A DNA stretch of 54,170 bases from a virus. Made by a program: the position numbers and the translations under genes. The notes under the pieces are model-generated. The model ran no database searches. It was not told where the DNA came from and worked only from the letters and a program-made list of their open reading frames with translations. Position 1 is the first letter of the stretch, and every line of letters begins with the position of its first letter. The stretch covers positions 19,072 to 73,241 of the IMG/VR virus record IMGVR_UViG_3300030098_002069. One strand, given 5' to 3'. Below, one piece after another: positions 17,572-23,224 of the stretch.

Positions 17572-17595
17572 TCCTCTATCTCTAGTATATTGTAA
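17571..17595 (+). promoter_or_regulatory. repeated early motif, copy 1
   Basis: TTCCTCTATCTCTAGTATA, first of about twelve copies of a motif with consensus TTCCTYTATTTSTG followed by an AT-rich TATA-like stretch. It lies 50-70 bases before the 92-aa gene. Proposed promoter or combined terminator-promoter element. Confidence 0.5.
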
Positions 17596-17643
17596 TCCTT
17601 ACAGTATACGTTGAGTAGTTAACTAAATCACAGGAGTAATCTT

Positions 17644-17922
17644 ATGAAATCTTATTTAATAAATATACTTGAAAATGCTATCTATAACGCTTTGGTTAGA
17701 TACCAGACTCATTGTCTTGATAACATCGGAGAGGTCTTTGAAAAGACAACAGATGCAATGACTGATTGTTTACCTACCATTATGAAATCCGTTGAAGATA
17801 TGATTAACTCTTCTAGTTTATCAGAAGAGGATGTTCCAGAATGGACTATCCCATCAGATCCAGACGCAACGGAAGAGATTGTTAATCATAGTGAAGAGAA
17901 TGGTGTTCCATTACCTTTCTAG
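17644..17922 (+). CDS. early hypothetical protein
   Basis: 92 residues, helical and acidic, C-terminal part Glu/Asp/Pro-rich (EEDVPEWTIPSDPDATEE). AGGAG stands at the ideal distance before the ATG. First gene of the plus-strand early region, in its own unit between a motif copy and a strong hairpin. Not recognised; such first-expressed small proteins often target host functions. Confidence 0.65.
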   Translation: MKSYLINILENAIYNALVRYQTHCLDNIGEVFEKTTDAMTDCLPTIMKSVEDMINSSSLSEEDVPEWTIPSDPDATEEIVNHSEENGVPLPF

Positions 17923-17939
17923 CCCACCTAATTTATATA

Positions 17940-17976
17940 CCCCTAGTAGTCTCGCTACTAGGGGTTTTCCTTTATC
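17940..17976 (+). terminator. intrinsic terminator after unit 1
   Basis: Ten-base perfect stem CCCCTAGTAG/CTACTAGGGG with a five-base loop (17940-17964) followed by TTTTCCTTTAT. Confidence 0.75.
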
Positions 17977-17988
17977 TCTGATATAAAA
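17967..17988 (+). promoter_or_regulatory. repeated early motif, copy 2
   Basis: TTCCTTTATCTCTGATATA directly after the hairpin and 34 bases before the next start codon. Confidence 0.5.
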
Positions 17989-18000
17989 AGGAGTAATCAA

Positions 18001-18183
18001 ATGAGAGTATGTCCATTTACTGGAGAACTATACCAAGGAGAGATTGTTAAATCAACTTGTGATAGTTGTGATAATTCTACCACTTATGAGGAGTGTGCTT
18101 ACGGAACAGATGTGTTAGTATTATGCAAAGAGTGTTCTTCAGACTGTAGCTATACAGCAGAAGATATTGAATCATTAGTCTAA
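18001..18183 (+). CDS. early Cys-rich mini-protein (zinc-binding)
   Basis: 60 residues with seven cysteines arranged C-P-F-T-G, CDSCDN, C-A-Y-G and CKECSSDC. Two CxxC pairs make a treble-clef or zinc-ribbon fold likely. AAGGAG precedes the ATG. Alone in its unit. Function unknown; possibly binds a host protein or nucleic acid. Confidence 0.65.
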   Translation: MRVCPFTGELYQGEIVKSTCDSCDNSTTYEECAYGTDVLVLCKECSSDCSYTAEDIESLV

Positions 18184-18189
18184 TCATTT

Positions 18190-18223
18190 GGGTGTTGGGA
18201 GCTTTGCTCCTTGCACCCTTTTT
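18190..18223 (+). terminator. intrinsic terminator after unit 2
   Basis: GGGTG/CACCC stem (18190-18194 with 18214-18218), with GAG...CTC pairing inside and a five-T run after it. Confidence 0.7.
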
Positions 18224-18269
18224 ACAGGGGGGCTAGTCACTAACAACAACAACAATTAAAACAACTAGA

Positions 18270-18294
18270 GAACTACTCGCTACGCTCATAGTTC
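18270..18294 (+). terminator. weak hairpin before early unit 3
   Basis: GAACTA/TAGTTC stem (18270-18275 with 18289-18294) leading into a diverged motif copy. Confidence 0.4.
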
Positions 18295-18312
18295 CTCCTC
18301 TATGTATAATAA
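18292..18312 (+). promoter_or_regulatory. repeated early motif, diverged copy 3
   Basis: TTCCTCCTCTATGTATAATA; the CCTCTATGTATAATA part aligns with the consensus after a short insertion. The 72-aa gene starts shortly downstream. Confidence 0.35.
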
Positions 18313-18327
18313 ATAAAGGAGTACAAT

Positions 18328-18546
18328 ATGTATAGTTTTGAAGAGTTTGTAGATAAATATGGAGAAAAGATAGATATAGAGTTAAGTGAGAATGGTGCTG
18401 ATAGAGAGATGGATTTTGATAGAGAGAAAGAATATTTGGTAAGATATGATAGATATTTGATGAAAGATAAATGTTTTGATATATATGATTGGATTGATAA
18501 ATATGGAGAAGATTTGATAAATGATGTAAGTAGGATTAATAGTTGA
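18328..18546 (+). CDS. early hypothetical acidic protein
   Basis: 72 residues, very rich in Asp, Glu, Lys and Tyr, with FVDKYGEKID near the start echoed by WIDKYGEDLI near the end, which suggests an internal repeat. Strong AAAGGAG upstream. Sole gene of its unit. Not recognised. Confidence 0.6.
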   Translation: MYSFEEFVDKYGEKIDIELSENGADREMDFDREKEYLVRYDRYLMKDKCFDIYDWIDKYGEDLINDVSRINS

Positions 18547-18551
18547 AAAAT

Positions 18552-18598
18552 AGCACCTAGTAGCTGATGTATATCTAGCTACTAGGTGCTTCCTTTAT
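18552..18598 (+). terminator. intrinsic terminator after unit 3
   Basis: Perfect 14-bp stem AGCACCTAGTAGCT with AGCTACTAGGTGCT (18552-18590) and an 11-base loop, running straight into TTCCTTTATTT. Confidence 0.8.
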
Positions 18599-18610
18599 TT
18601 GTGTTATTAA
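18590..18610 (+). promoter_or_regulatory. repeated early motif, copy 4
   Basis: TTCCTTTATTTGTGTTATTAA immediately after the 14-bp hairpin and 20 bases before the AGGAG of the next gene. Confidence 0.5.
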
Positions 18611-18630
18611 TAACTAACATAGGAGTTCTT

Positions 18631-18819
18631 ATGAATAAGCATATTCAAAATACTGGATATTTTCTCGTAGGTAGTGCTGTTATTACAGCAATGGCTTGTA
18701 AAACTGTCTTCACGTATGCCAAAACAGGTGTTGAAACCTGTATAGAAGTTGGCAAACGTGCTAATTGCACAGAGCCATTGCATGAGCATCATGACGGATG
18801 TCCTGCTTGTGACGTGTAA
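18631..18819 (+). CDS. early membrane/exported mini-protein
   Basis: 62 residues from ATG 18631, chosen because AGGAG lies 6 bases upstream; an ATG at 18586 would lie inside the terminator. A hydrophobic stretch (FLVGSAVITAMACKTVFTYA) near residues 10-30 is followed by a region with four more Cys and HEHHDGCPAC. It could be membrane-anchored with a metal-binding tail. Function unknown. Confidence 0.6.
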   Translation: MNKHIQNTGYFLVGSAVITAMACKTVFTYAKTGVETCIEVGKRANCTEPLHEHHDGCPACDV

Positions 18820-18829
18820 TATGTTAATA

Positions 18830-18862
18830 GAGGCTAGTACTAGTACTAGCCTCTTCCTTTAT
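18830..18862 (+). terminator. intrinsic terminator after unit 4
   Basis: Perfect 24-base palindrome: GAGGCTAGTACT at 18830-18841 is followed directly by its reverse complement, ending at 18853. TTCCTTTATTT follows. Confidence 0.75.
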
Positions 18863-18873
18863 TTCTGATAATG
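18854..18873 (+). promoter_or_regulatory. repeated early motif, copy 5
   Basis: TTCCTTTATTTCTGATAATG, directly before a stretch that contains no ORF but a closed RNA-like structure. Confidence 0.5.
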
Positions 18874-19048
18874 TAAATATTGCCCTAAGATGGTTCATAA
18901 GTCTATCTGGTATACAAACCTTCTCGTGTAGTAATACATAGAGTTGTCCAGATTAGCGGAAGTGTATTACTGCATCACATCAGATTCAGAGTCAATCAGA
19001 TTCAGAGTCAGATGTTGGGATTAATCAACCCATTAGGGCATATATTTA
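18874..19048 (+). ncRNA. predicted structured non-coding RNA (unit 5)
   Basis: No ORF with a ribosome site lies between two hairpin/motif elements here. The ends pair: the TAAATAT-TGCCCTAA side (18874-18888) is complementary to TTAGGGCATATATTTA (19033-19048) apart from one base. Inside, AGTAATACA pairs with TGTATTACT, and CAGATTCAGAGTCA is repeated in tandem (18981-18994, 18997-19010). The stand-alone unit with a closing stem suggests a transcribed RNA rather than a spacer. Confidence 0.55.
18981..19010 (+). repeat. tandem repeat within unit 5 RNA
   Basis: Two identical 14-base copies of CAGATTCAGAGTCA separated by AT, period 16, in the middle of the putative RNA. Confidence 0.8.
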
Positions 19049-19051
19049 TTT

Positions 19052-19088
19052 AGAGGCTAGAGTTAAAACACTAGCCTCTTCCTTTATC
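19052..19088 (+). terminator. intrinsic terminator after unit 5
   Basis: AGAGGCTAG/CTAGCCTCT perfect 9-bp stem (19052-19060 with 19071-19079) followed by TTCCTTTAT. Confidence 0.75.
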
Positions 19089-19103
19089 TGTGATAATATT
19101 TAA
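19079..19103 (+). promoter_or_regulatory. repeated early motif, copy 6
   Basis: TTCCTTTATCTGTGATAATA, 17-20 bases before the GGAGG of the 50-aa gene. Confidence 0.5.
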
Positions 19104-19119
19104 CTAATATGGAGGACAT

Positions 19120-19272
19120 ATGTCTAAAGAAAAGAAAAATAATACTGTAACTAAAGTAATCTCTTCTAATGATAAAATGAAAATGGTTGTTGTTCAAACT
19201 ACTGTTCCTAATAAAAAGAACCGTAAAGGGCAACCTTTCAGAACATCTGTGACTAAACACATAAAAAAGTAA
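19120..19272 (+). CDS. early basic mini-protein
   Basis: 50 residues beginning MSKEKKNNTVTKVIS, with a Lys/Arg-rich tail. GGAGG lies 5 bases before the ATG. Bounded by a motif copy on one side and a strong hairpin on the other, so it is a complete one-gene unit. Not recognised. Confidence 0.6.
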   Translation: MSKEKKNNTVTKVISSNDKMKMVVVQTTVPNKKNRKGQPFRTSVTKHIKK

Positions 19273-19274
19273 CT

Positions 19275-19318
19275 AAAAGCTAGAGCTGGTGTATTCCAGC
19301 CCTAGCTTTTTCCTTTAT
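19275..19318 (+). terminator. intrinsic terminator after unit 6
   Basis: AAAAGCTAG pairs with CTAGCTTTT and GCTGG with CCAGC inside it (19275-19310), then TTCCTTTATTT. Confidence 0.75.
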
Positions 19319-19333
19319 TTCTGGTATATTTTG
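19310..19333 (+). promoter_or_regulatory. repeated early motif, copy 7
   Basis: TTCCTTTATTTCTGGTATA, the best match to the consensus, 33 bases before the AGGAG of the 46-aa gene. Confidence 0.55.
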
Positions 19334-19360
19334 TTAACTAGTTAACCATAGGAGTTTGAT

Positions 19361-19501
19361 ATGACTGTTCAGCTACATTCTGTAACAGATAGCTTCTGGA
19401 ACTTCGTTACGGAGTTTGGTTCTATTATATCTATTGATAGAATAGATTACCCTACCCAGATGCTAGCTCACGAAAGAGCACTTGAGAATATAAGAGATTG
19501 A
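19361..19501 (+). CDS. early mini-protein
   Basis: 46 residues (MTVQLHSVTDSFWNFVTEFG at the start), mixed charge, no Cys, no membrane helix. AGGAG precedes the ATG by 7 bases. One-gene unit followed by a structured stretch. Not recognised. Confidence 0.55.
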   Translation: MTVQLHSVTDSFWNFVTEFGSIISIDRIDYPTQMLAHERALENIRD

Positions 19502-19590
19502 GATTTCTCATTAATTGCCCCTCGCACACAGCGGGGGGTCGTTAAACATTTATAACAAGCTACGGAAAGTTGTTCTTTCCATAATCTCTT
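19492..19590 (+). ncRNA. structured 3' region of unit 7, possible RNA
   Basis: AAGAGATT at the end of the 46-aa ORF pairs with AATCTCTT at 19583-19590. Inside lie CCCC...GGGG, GTTA...TAAC and GGAAAG-TTGTT-CTTTCC hairpins. It may be a separate RNA or a structured 3' untranslated region. Confidence 0.35.
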
Positions 19591-19619
19591 CTTCGCAAGA
19601 TAAGAAGATACAAAACTGG

Positions 19620-19648
19620 AGGCAGTCTTAGGACTGCTTCCTTTATTT
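19620..19648 (+). terminator. intrinsic terminator after unit 7
   Basis: AGGCAGTC/GACTGCTT stem with a four-base loop (19620-19639), then the T-rich motif copy. Confidence 0.7.
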
Positions 19649-19657
19649 CTGGTATAG
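19638..19657 (+). promoter_or_regulatory. repeated early motif, copy 8
   Basis: TTCCTTTATTTCTGGTATAG, identical to copy 7 over the first 19 bases. The 108-aa gene starts 40 bases downstream. Confidence 0.55.
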
Positions 19658-19697
19658 CAACCACGCTATATCAAACCCTAACACAGGAGTTATAGTT

Positions 19698-20024
19698 ATG
19701 ACTATAAAACTAAAGAAAGCAATTGCTTCATATTTTGAGGGACTTACACCATCAAACATCTGGTTTGGTAGAAGTAAGAAAACTGAATCTGGAGACTGGA
19801 TCAATGAATCTATTAACGTAGAAGATATTAACACATCTGATGCAGATTGGATAGTTAATATGTTCGTTCGCACTTCCGAGTGTGACGTTGATGAGTTCAA
19901 TGAGACAGTTGAGGAGCTATCGGAGTTAAAGTGTCGTTTAGACGCTGATACGGCTCATGAGTGTAAAGACGATGTAGTTCGCTACATGGTTCGGAGACGC
20001 TTACCAGCCGTTTCTAATAGCTAG
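19698..20024 (+). CDS. early hypothetical protein
   Basis: 108 residues. Basic N-terminus (MTIKLKKAIASYFEG), acidic centre, and an Arg-rich end (YMVRRRLPAVSNS). Strong AGGAG upstream. Codon use near the end (GTTCGC, CGTTTAGAC) is less AT-rich than in neighbouring genes. Not recognised. Confidence 0.6.
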   Translation: MTIKLKKAIASYFEGLTPSNIWFGRSKKTESGDWINESINVEDINTSDADWIVNMFVRTSECDVDEFNETVEELSELKCRLDADTAHECKDDVVRYMVRRRLPAVSNS

Positions 20025-20086
20025 TTCAGACTAGTAATCTTGGGGGCATCATTTATGGTGTCCCCAGACTCATTAAAAGAATGTGA

Positions 20087-20101
20087 GTCCTTTGGACTCT
20101 C
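20087..20101 (+). terminator. perfect hairpin after the 108-aa gene
   Basis: GAGTCC-TTT-GGACTC perfect stem-loop, preceded by a second pairing (GGGG..CA with TG..CCCC near 20042-20066). No T run follows, so it may be an RNA element rather than a simple terminator. Confidence 0.4.
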
Positions 20102-20149
20102 GTTAATATAGTTAATTCAACACAACATAGTTTCCCCCTTTGCTACGGG

Positions 20150-20380
20150 AACTTAACAACAAGAAAGGATAATCTTTTCGAAGAAGAACTAAAACATCCA
20201 ACAAGTATAGAGGTACAACAAGTTATTGAGTGGATCAGTAAGTTAAAGGCTAAAGACGATTATGTAAGAGGATTTGAAGACGCTAGATCAGAGGCTGTTA
20301 GTATTCTTATTGGTGCAATACAAGAACTTGAATACCTTCAAGATGCTGTTTATGATAATGAATTTTTATACTATCTATAG
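20150..20380 (+). pseudogene. open frame without a usual start codon
   Basis: A frame running into the TAG at 20378 reads as a plausible helical protein (FEEELKHPTSIEVQQVIEWI... ending DNEFLYYL), with AAAGGA at about 20164 placed as a ribosome site. No in-frame ATG, GTG or TTG exists between the upstream stop and the protein-like part. Either translation starts at a rare codon (CTT/TTC region, about 20174-20179) or the start was lost. The next gene follows with a strong AGGAGG. Confidence 0.4.
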
Positions 20381-20389
20381 GAGGATATT

Positions 20390-20599
20390 ATGACTAAGTA
20401 TATTGTATTATTAATAGGTTGCATAGAGTGTGGTGTCCCATCATACCCTATTGCAGTAACAGAAACAAAAGAACAAGCAGAAATTATTGTGAATCAACAA
20501 GAAAGTACATGGGAATTGTACGGTGGAGATGGATATTATGACATCTGGGAGGTGAGTCACATACCAAAAGGAAATGAGTTATTAACTAATTCTAGTTAA
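20390..20599 (+). CDS. early hypothetical protein
   Basis: 69 residues beginning MTKYIVLLIGCIECGV, then TETKEQAEIIVNQQES and an aromatic YYDIWEVSHIP. The beta-alpha-beta pattern resembles small phage proteins that follow the same TETKEQAE style, but no named family is certain. AGGAGG lies 5 bases upstream. Confidence 0.6.
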   Translation: MTKYIVLLIGCIECGVPSYPIAVTETKEQAEIIVNQQESTWELYGGDGYYDIWEVSHIPKGNELLTNSS

Positions 20600-20604
20600 A
20601 CTTC

Positions 20605-20629
20605 TTCCTCTATTTTTGCATTAAATTTG
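20605..20629 (+). promoter_or_regulatory. repeated early motif, copy 9
   Basis: TTCCTCTATTTTTGCATTAA right after the 69-aa gene, with a short AACTA/TAGTT stem (20584-20597) before it. It precedes the 227-base structured stretch. Confidence 0.45.
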
Positions 20630-20853
20630 TATAGAGTCAATGTGAGTCTGAATAATGTCATAAGCTGGGCATAAAGACCACAATAACTAGACGGACTATG
20701 GTGTCTGTAACAAATCATTGATGCTCAAATGAGTAAGGTGTGCTAGTTAAGTTGTGAAGAATGGAATAAAAGCTAACAGGCTTAATACCATCATTCTTAT
20801 GCAGGTGGGTTGACGAACCCAATCGTTAGAGTCCTGTCATTAACTCTGTACAA
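20627..20853 (+). ncRNA. predicted branched non-coding RNA, about 227 nt
   Basis: The ends pair over 11 bases (TTGTATAGAGT with ACTCTGTACAA, one G-U). Inside, CACAATAACTAG (20679-20690) pairs with CTAGTTA-AG-TTGTG (20743-20756). AGAATGG pairs with CCATCATTCT with a bulge, and GGGTT-GACG-AACCC is a perfect hairpin (20807-20820). No ORF with a ribosome site occurs in the region. It follows a motif copy and precedes the 76-aa gene. No tRNA or known RNA family is recognisable. Confidence 0.55.
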
Positions 20854-20869
20854 CTAAAGGAACAATTAA

Positions 20870-21100
20870 ATGAAAGTAAATTACCAATCAAAATATATAG
20901 GTATTGATACAATACTTACCTATTTAAATAAAGAACTTAAAAGAGTTAGAGCTAAAATAGATGAAATATACGAATTATATCAAAATGACCCAGACACACA
21001 TGGAGTAGAAGTATATGAATGCGATGATTATATTGAATATTGCGGTATATCTCGTTATCTTCATAAACTCATAAAGAAAGTTGAAGAAGGATCTATATGA
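20870..21100 (+). CDS. early hypothetical protein
   Basis: 76 residues with an amphipathic Lys/Glu helix (LNKELKRVRAKIDEIYELYQ) and an acidic, Tyr-rich segment. AAAGGA lies upstream; the stop overlaps the next start (ATGA). Translationally coupled to the MazG-like gene. Not recognised. Confidence 0.6.
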   Translation: MKVNYQSKYIGIDTILTYLNKELKRVRAKIDEIYELYQNDPDTHGVEVYECDDYIEYCGISRYLHKLIKKVEEGSI

Positions 21101-21390
21101 CTTACAACAAACAAATCATCAAAAGAATCGAAGAAAGACTTGAGCATGGTAAAAAAGAATATCCTGACGATCTAAATGTTCATGATGGAAGAAACTGGCT
21201 CAAAGAAACAGTTGAAGAGCTACTTGATTCTCTAGTATATGTAACAGCATTTGCTATACAACTAGAAGAAACAACAAGAAGAAAAAACAATCCACATAGA
21301 TTTTCTTGTGTAAAATGCGGTAACGGATTTGCACAAGCTAAAGATTCTGAATTATGTATATATTGTTATAAAAAAATATACAATACATAG
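21097..21390 (+). CDS. MazG-like helical protein with C-terminal zinc ribbon
   Basis: 97 residues. Residues 8-55 (ERLEHGKKEYPDD, then KETVEELLDSLVYVTAF) carry the helical E..EELLD pattern of MazG/dUTPase-like all-alpha NTP pyrophosphohydrolases. The last 30 residues form a ribbon with CVKCG and CIYC. It is shorter than typical MazG proteins, and only part of the metal site (E-E-D) can be read. It may clean up nucleotides or bind RNA through the ribbon. Moderate support for the fold, weak for activity. Confidence 0.5.
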   Translation: MTYNKQIIKRIEERLEHGKKEYPDDLNVHDGRNWLKETVEELLDSLVYVTAFAIQLEETTRRKNNPHRFSCVKCGNGFAQAKDSELCIYCYKKIYNT

Positions 21391-21435
21391 GGTAGTTACG
21401 GCTAAAACCACCATTCGTAACCAGCGTGGTCTACC
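21391..21435 (+). ncRNA. RNA element E1 of structured array
   Basis: GGTAG pairs with CTACC at the ends. TTACG pairs with CGTAA inside, while ACCAC could pair with GTGGT in a pseudoknot. It carries the ACCAGCGTGG sequence that recurs in element E4. Confidence 0.4.
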
Positions 21436-21445
21436 TTATTATCTA

Positions 21446-21508
21446 TACACTAGCTTACATTAACAAGCAAAGCTCGAGCACGCCGACTAAGGGTTGTAAG
21501 TTAGTGTA
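21446..21508 (+). ncRNA. RNA element E2 of structured array
   Basis: A 14-bp end-closing stem with one G-U pair, TACACTAGCTTACA with TGTAAGTTAGTGTA, enclosing a 35-base loop. No ORF. Confidence 0.5.
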
Positions 21509-21511
21509 AAT

Positions 21512-21587
21512 TAGCTTATCATATCTCCTGCGACTCATCGATTGTATTCAACATGAGCGTATACAGTTAAGATTAAATGATAAGCTA
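21512..21587 (+). ncRNA. RNA element E3 of structured array
   Basis: An 11-bp perfect closing stem (TAGCTTATCAT with ATGATAAGCTA) encloses CTCAT/ATGAG. Total 76 bases, starting 3 bases after E2. Confidence 0.5.
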
Positions 21588-21592
21588 TATAA

Positions 21593-21667
21593 GTGCAGAT
21601 GTTTAGAACCACAAGTGTCACGTAAAAGCTGTTACAATACCAGCGTGGGGCAACAGCACATCTGCAC
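21593..21667 (+). ncRNA. RNA element E4 of structured array
   Basis: A 10-bp perfect closing stem (GTGCAGATGT with ACATCTGCAC) with GCTGTT/AACAGC stacked just inside, and a loop carrying ACCAGCGTGG. Total 75 bases. Confidence 0.5.
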
Positions 21668-21685
21668 AAATTGTTATAACAGACG

Positions 21686-21762
21686 CTGGGATGGACTATG
21701 AATAAGGTAGTTGAGAACCTTGAAACATGGATAACATAAGAGATTCGCCATGAACATCCCAG
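21686..21762 (+). ncRNA. RNA element E5 of structured array
   Basis: An 8-bp closing stem (CTGGGATG with CATCCCAG) with two internal hairpins, AAGGT-AGTTGAGA-ACCTT and CATGG...CCATG. Total 77 bases, followed 18 bases later by a T-rich run. Confidence 0.5.
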
Positions 21763-21810
21763 AAGATTTATTGATAGTTATTTTTTTTAGAGTTAAATTA
21801 GTATATAGGG

Positions 21811-21873
21811 GAAGTGGGTCTTTTTTCAATTATCAACTCCTTTGATATGGTTAAAACCTGCTTCCTCTATTTC
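21811..21873 (+). terminator. long-range hairpin before unit 10
   Basis: GAAGTGGGT pairs with ACCTGCTTC with two G-U pairs (21811-21864); the motif copy follows directly, as after other early hairpins. Confidence 0.4.
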
Positions 21874-21886
21874 TGCATTCTAACAA
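21862..21886 (+). promoter_or_regulatory. repeated early motif, copy 10
   Basis: TTCCTCTATTTCTGCATTC, seven bases before the GGAG of the next gene, so any transcript starting here has a very short leader. Confidence 0.45.
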
Positions 21887-21902
21887 AACTATGGAGTTGT
21901 AT

Positions 21903-22187
21903 ATGAAATGTTATTATCATCCCGATATAACTCTACAACACCAAGAAGTATCATATCGGGATTACACACAGCCTCAGGATGATGTACTGGGGGAATCAAG
22001 AAACAAAATTCAAGATGTTCTGTATTGCCCTGCGTGTTTTGAAGAACATGCAGATAAAGGTAAGCCAATGGAACAAAATTTGGTAGCAGACCATTTTGAA
22101 TATACTATTACACCTGATGAATTAAGACAGATTGAATCAGATATTGAAACAAATATTGAAAATCAGGTTAATGAAAGGATGACATGA
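21903..22187 (+). CDS. early hypothetical protein with Cys/His pairs
   Basis: 94 residues from ATG 21903, chosen because GGAG lies 6 bases upstream; the ATG at 21891 overlaps that site. It has CYYHPD near the N-terminus and CPACFEEH in the middle, a likely zinc site, then an acidic helical end. Four-base overlap with the next gene. Not recognised. Confidence 0.55.
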   Translation: MKCYYHPDITLQHQEVSYRDYTQPQDDVLGESRNKIQDVLYCPACFEEHADKGKPMEQNLVADHFEYTITPDELRQIESDIETNIENQVNERMT

Positions 22188-22492
22188 TGAATAAACTGTC
22201 ATTTGTAGGACAACTTAGTAAAACATTAGGTTATGTTGCTTTTGCATTAAACAATGTAATCCGTTTTGCAGGTAGTACTACACAACGTATTACAGATAGA
22301 ATAACAAGTATCGATAGATATAATATAGAAATACTTGTTAACGGAGCTACTATGGTAGAGCATAAGAATCAATCAGCTGCACAATTATCTAGATTGTTAA
22401 CAACAATGGATAACTTTGGTGTTACTGAGGTAATTATAACAAAAAAGATAAAGGCTGATGATGTTTCAAGTAATACAAAAGTCAAAGACTGA
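22184..22492 (+). CDS. early hypothetical protein
   Basis: 102 residues (101 from the second ATG at 22187). Contains two beta/alpha segments and a basic end (ITKKIKADDVSSNTKVKD). GAAAGG precedes the start. It overlaps the next gene by 35 bases. Not recognised. Confidence 0.55.
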   Translation: MMNKLSFVGQLSKTLGYVAFALNNVIRFAGSTTQRITDRITSIDRYNIEILVNGATMVEHKNQSAAQLSRLLTTMDNFGVTEVIITKKIKADDVSSNTKVKD

Positions 22493-22766
22493 TGCAAAAA
22501 CACGGATTTGGAAAAGTGACCTATATAAAAAAACATGGGAAGAAGTTTACGCTGATATTGATAAAAAAAACGACACAGGATACTATAAAGGTCAAAAAAT
22601 AACATACTATTCTAAAATACAAGACAAAAAAGAGCTAACAGAAGTGATCCCAAAATTCTATGAAAGAAATATGGGTACATTTAAAACACTAGATATAGCT
22701 AAGTCTGTAGTAGAAAAGTGTAATCTTGGGTTCCCTAGTATGGAACATGAGATAGTTGAAAAATAA
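22458..22766 (+). CDS. early hypothetical protein
   Basis: 102 residues, basic N-terminal half (QKSKTDAKTRIWKSDLYKKT) and several Tyr and Lys, no Cys pair. AAAGG lies close to the start. Coupled to the preceding gene by overlap. Not recognised. Confidence 0.55.
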   Translation: MMFQVIQKSKTDAKTRIWKSDLYKKTWEEVYADIDKKNDTGYYKGQKITYYSKIQDKKELTEVIPKFYERNMGTFKTLDIAKSVVEKCNLGFPSMEHEIVEK

Positions 22767-22772
22767 CTCAAC

Positions 22773-22827
22773 GGGGAAGACATTAGATTAAACAGTTAAG
22801 GAATTTTCTGTTTTCGACCTCTTCCCC
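22773..22827 (+). terminator. hairpin between early genes
   Basis: GGGGAAGA pairs perfectly with TCTTCCCC across a 39-base loop. No T run follows. It could be a weak terminator or a regulatory stem before the 58-aa gene. Confidence 0.45.
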
Positions 22828-22851
22828 TGCGAGTAAAACAAAGGAGTTAAC

Positions 22852-23028
22852 ATGAAAAATATATCTTCAACACGTGAACTATTTATTAAAATACAAAAAT
22901 TTTTAGATAGTTTAGGTTCAGGTAAACCATTTAGTGTAAAATACGCAAAAGAGCTAAGTAACGATATATCAGTACTTAGAGGAATGGTTGATGAAGAAGT
23001 AGCTAGTTATCAACAAGAACATGAGTAA
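22852..23028 (+). CDS. early mini-protein
   Basis: 58 residues beginning MKNISSTRELFIKIQKFLD, helical, neutral to acidic. AAAGGAG lies upstream. Overlaps the next gene by 8 bases. Not recognised. Confidence 0.6.
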   Translation: MKNISSTRELFIKIQKFLDSLGSGKPFSVKYAKELSNDISVLRGMVDEEVASYQQEHE

Positions 23029-23224
23029 GAAAATAAGAGCAATATCATTTGATAATGCTAGAGAAATAAATACATTGGTATCAGTATTAAAAAGAGCTTC
23101 TAGTGCAATAGAACAAAAATATTATACTGAAGACGAAAGAATACAGATCAAAAAACTATTATCTGTAACATTAGAAGTTCAACAAATGTTTTTCGAAGGA
23201 GAAAAAGATGCCATTAATAAGTAA
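23021..23224 (+). CDS. early hypothetical protein
   Basis: 67 residues, helical, with KKIRAISFDNAREINTLVSVLKR. No clear ribosome site, so translation is probably coupled to the preceding overlapping gene. Overlaps the next gene by 17 bases. Not recognised. Confidence 0.55.
   Translation: MSKKIRAISFDNAREINTLVSVLKRASSAIEQKYYTEDERIQIKKLLSVTLEVQQMFFEGEKDAINK

Noticed and set aside
18242-18256. AAC triplet tandem repeat
   Set aside because: Only about four copies in an AT-rich spacer; no structure or conservation argument.
21391-21790. tRNA gene cluster
   Set aside because: Element sizes and end stems are tRNA-like, but no T-loop GTTCRA, no D-loop GG and no CCA-side discriminator or anticodon arm could be found in any of them.
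17289-21890. CRISPR array formed by the repeated early motif
   Set aside because: Copies are irregularly spaced (about 200-2500 bases), only about 19 bases long, and separated by genes, with no cas genes.
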